A stretch of DNA of 64,000 bases from Sinorhizobium sp. 6-70 (lineage in GTDB: Bacteria; Pseudomonadota; Alphaproteobacteria; Rhizobiales; Rhizobiaceae), in the NCBI RefSeq assembly GCF_030124375.1, contig NZ_JASKLS010000008.1:62001-126000 (forward strand), written 5' to 3'. Numbering within the stretch: the first letter of the stretch is position 1; each line of letters opens with the position of its first letter. A program made the position numbers and the translations under genes. Below the pieces are notes generated by a model, which worked only from the letters and a program-made list of their open reading frames with translations, did no database searches and was not told the DNA's origin. Below, in pieces: positions 62,638-64,000 of this stretch.

Positions 62638-64000
62638 AAGAAGGTCCGGGCCGCAGCTTCCGCGGCGCTTCCGAGCGGTCCGCCGATCAGCACGTATCCG
62701 AGAACGAACAGACCGGAGAGGCCGAAGACAAGACGCAGCTCGCCGGCAGTGCGCGCGAATTCACCCTTGGCCTCATCGAACCACATGACCTTGATGACCC
62801 GCAGGTAATAATAGGCACCGACGACGGACGCGAGCACGCCGATGATCGCGAGCGCGTAGAGATGCGCTTCGATTGCGGCGACGAACACGAAATACTTCGC
62901 GAAGAAACCTGCAAGCGGCGGGATGCCTGCCAGCGAGAACATCAGGACCGTCAGAACCGACGCCATGAACGGATTGGTCTGCGAGAGGCCGGCAAGGTCA
63001 TCGATATTCTCGACGTACTCGCCTTCCTTGCGGCGCATCGCCAGAATGCAGGCGAAGGTGCCGAGCGTCATGATCATGTAGATCAGCATATAGAGGATCA
63101 CGCCGCGCACCCCGGCCATCGAGCCGGCCGCAAGACCGACCAGGGCATAACCCATATGACCGATCGAGGAATAGGCCATCAGCCGCTTGATGTTCCTCTG
63201 GCCGATTGCCGCGAAAGCACCGAGCAGCATGGAAGCGATCGAGATGAAGACGACGATCTGCTGCCAGTCCGCCACCACCGGTTCGAAGGCGTTGATGACG
63301 ATGCGGACGAGGATCGACATCGCCGCCACCTTCGGTGCGGCTGCGAAGAAGGCGGTAACCGGCGTCGGTGCACCCTCATAGACGTCCGGGGTCCACATGT
63401 GGAAAGGAACTGCGGAAATCTTGAAGGCAAGGCCTGCGAGGATGAAGACCAGGCCGAAAACGAGGCCCAGCGAACGGCCTTCCGCCGTCAGCGCCGCGGC
63501 GATCTCGTCGAAGCCGGTATGACCGGTGAAGCCGTAGACCAGCGACATGCCGTAAAGCAGCATGCCCGACGACAGGGCGCCGAGAACGAAGTATTTCAAC
63601 CCGGCTTCGGTCGAACGGACGCTATCACGATTGATCGCCGCCACGACGTAGAGCGCCAGCGACTGCAGTTCCAACGACAGATAGAGCGAGATCAGGTCGT
63701 TGGCGGAGATCATCAGCAGCATGCCGAGGGTCGCCAGCACCAACAGAACCGGAAACTCGAAGCGATCGATCTGCGCCGAACGAGCATGCCCGACGGTCAT
63801 CACCATCGCAGTAATCGAGCCGATCAGGGCCAGGACCTTCATGAACCTGGCGAAAGGATCGGAAAGGAAGGCGCCGCCATAGGCCTCACCCTCGCCCGTC
63901 TTCAGGACGAGCCACAGCCCGGCAATGATCAGCAGGGCGACGGCAAGTCCGGTTACCGTCGACGTGGCCGACCTTTCGCTCGAAAAGACGCCGATCATCA
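62634..64000 (-). CDS. nuoN: NADH-quinone oxidoreductase subunit N (5' end outside window)
   Basis: Antiporter-like membrane subunit of complex I. At least 454 residues are visible with about 13 helices and the family motifs: SANDLISLYLSLELQSLALYVVAA with the conserved Glu, GALSSGMLLYGMSLVYG, KISAVPFHMWTPDVYEGAPTPVTAFF with the key Lys, and RLMAYSSIGHMGYALVG. NuoN proteins usually have 20-30 more residues before MIGVFSSERS, so the gene extends past the edge and the ATG at 63998 is probably internal. Last gene of a nuo operon, followed by birA with a 4-base overlap. Confidence 0.95.
   Translation of the reverse strand, partial: MIGVFSSERSATSTVTGLAVALLIIAGLWLVLKTGEGEAYGGAFLSDPFARFMKVLALIGSITAMVMTVGHARSAQIDRFEFPVLLVLATLGMLLMISANDLISLYLSLELQSLALYVVAAINRDSVRSTEAGLKYFVLGALSSGMLLYGMSLVYGFTGHTGFDEIAAALTAEGRSLGLVFGLVFILAGLAFKISAVPFHMWTPDVYEGAPTPVTAFFAAAPKVAAMSILVRIVINAFEPVVADWQQIVVFISIASMLLGAFAAIGQRNIKRLMAYSSIGHMGYALVGLAAGSMAGVRGVILYMLIYMIMTLGTFACILAMRRKEGEYVENIDDLAGLSQTNPFMASVLTVLMFSLAGIPPLAGFFAKYFVFVAAIEAHLYALAIIGVLASVVGAYYYLRVIKVMWFDEAKGEFARTAGELRLVFGLSGLFVLGYVLIGGPLGSAAEAAARTFF

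Overview
The window is a GC-rich alphaproteobacterial chromosome segment. Its protein sequences, gene content and repeats point to Sinorhizobium (Ensifer) or a close relative. Supporting signs are RNase E with an acidic insertion splitting S1, coexistence of RNase E and RNase J, the PleD/DivK pair, an NDUFA12-type complex I subunit, short prolyl-tRNA synthetase, GTTC-N7-GTTC SOS boxes, CTTGAC-type promoters and two-palindrome rhizobial intergenic elements. I saw no tRNA, rRNA, CRISPR array, prophage or insertion sequence. Species assignment is inference; nothing was searched.

Layout. 0-6 kb: tail of an unknown gene, then prfB (with an intact programmed +1 frameshift), mrcA and amiC, all leftward. 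6.5-9.4 kb: rne. 9.4-15 kb: an aminotransferase, a DsbA/ScsC-like thiol protein, aroQ, accB-accC, aat and DUF2155. 15-21 kb: NDUFA12, two acetyltransferases, gatB and a DUF3857/transglutaminase-like protein. 21-26 kb: a YjhX-family toxin-like gene, a MASE1-GGDEF cyclase, gatC-gatA and a metallo-hydrolase. 26-29.5 kb: ruvX followed by a more accessory stretch (a 51-residue membrane protein not previously called, DUF6105, an orphan protein, a frameshifted RTX-repeat gene). 29.7-43.6 kb: aidB-like gene, pyrB with a catalytically impaired pyrC, plsY, dprA, topA, rnr, DUF983, NUDIX, MFS and rpmG. 44-50.4 kb: pleD, divK, DUF3572, a HAD protein, an acetyltransferase, SOS-controlled dinB and an L,D-transpeptidase. 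50.5-55 kb: dnaE and a divergent SOS-controlled locus. 55-64 kb, all leftward: nuoN (cut by the edge), birA, rnj, epimerase, DUF1467, proS, lolC/E, lolD.

Most genes are housekeeping: translation (prfB, gatCAB, proS, rpmG), RNA decay (rne, rnj, rnr), cell envelope (mrcA, amiC, lolCD, plsY, L,D-transpeptidase), acetyl-CoA carboxylase with its biotin ligase, pyrimidine synthesis, and DNA transactions (topA, dprA, ruvX, dnaE, dinB). Cell-cycle signalling is represented by PleD/DivK.

The most interesting locus is 54.2-55.05 kb. Two GTTC-N7-GTTC LexA-type boxes sit between a leftward 28-residue single-helix membrane peptide with a strong ribosome-binding site, just upstream of dnaE, and a rightward DUF5680 gene. 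A third box precedes dinB. The small peptide resembles in size, topology and control the SOS-induced division inhibitor SidA of Caulobacter, although homology is not shown. Other leads are two candidate small RNAs (about 43.7 kb and 58.9-59.04 kb), the orphan YjhX-like gene with its palindrome, the non-catalytic-looking PyrC, and a family of at least seven two-palindrome repeats or fragments.
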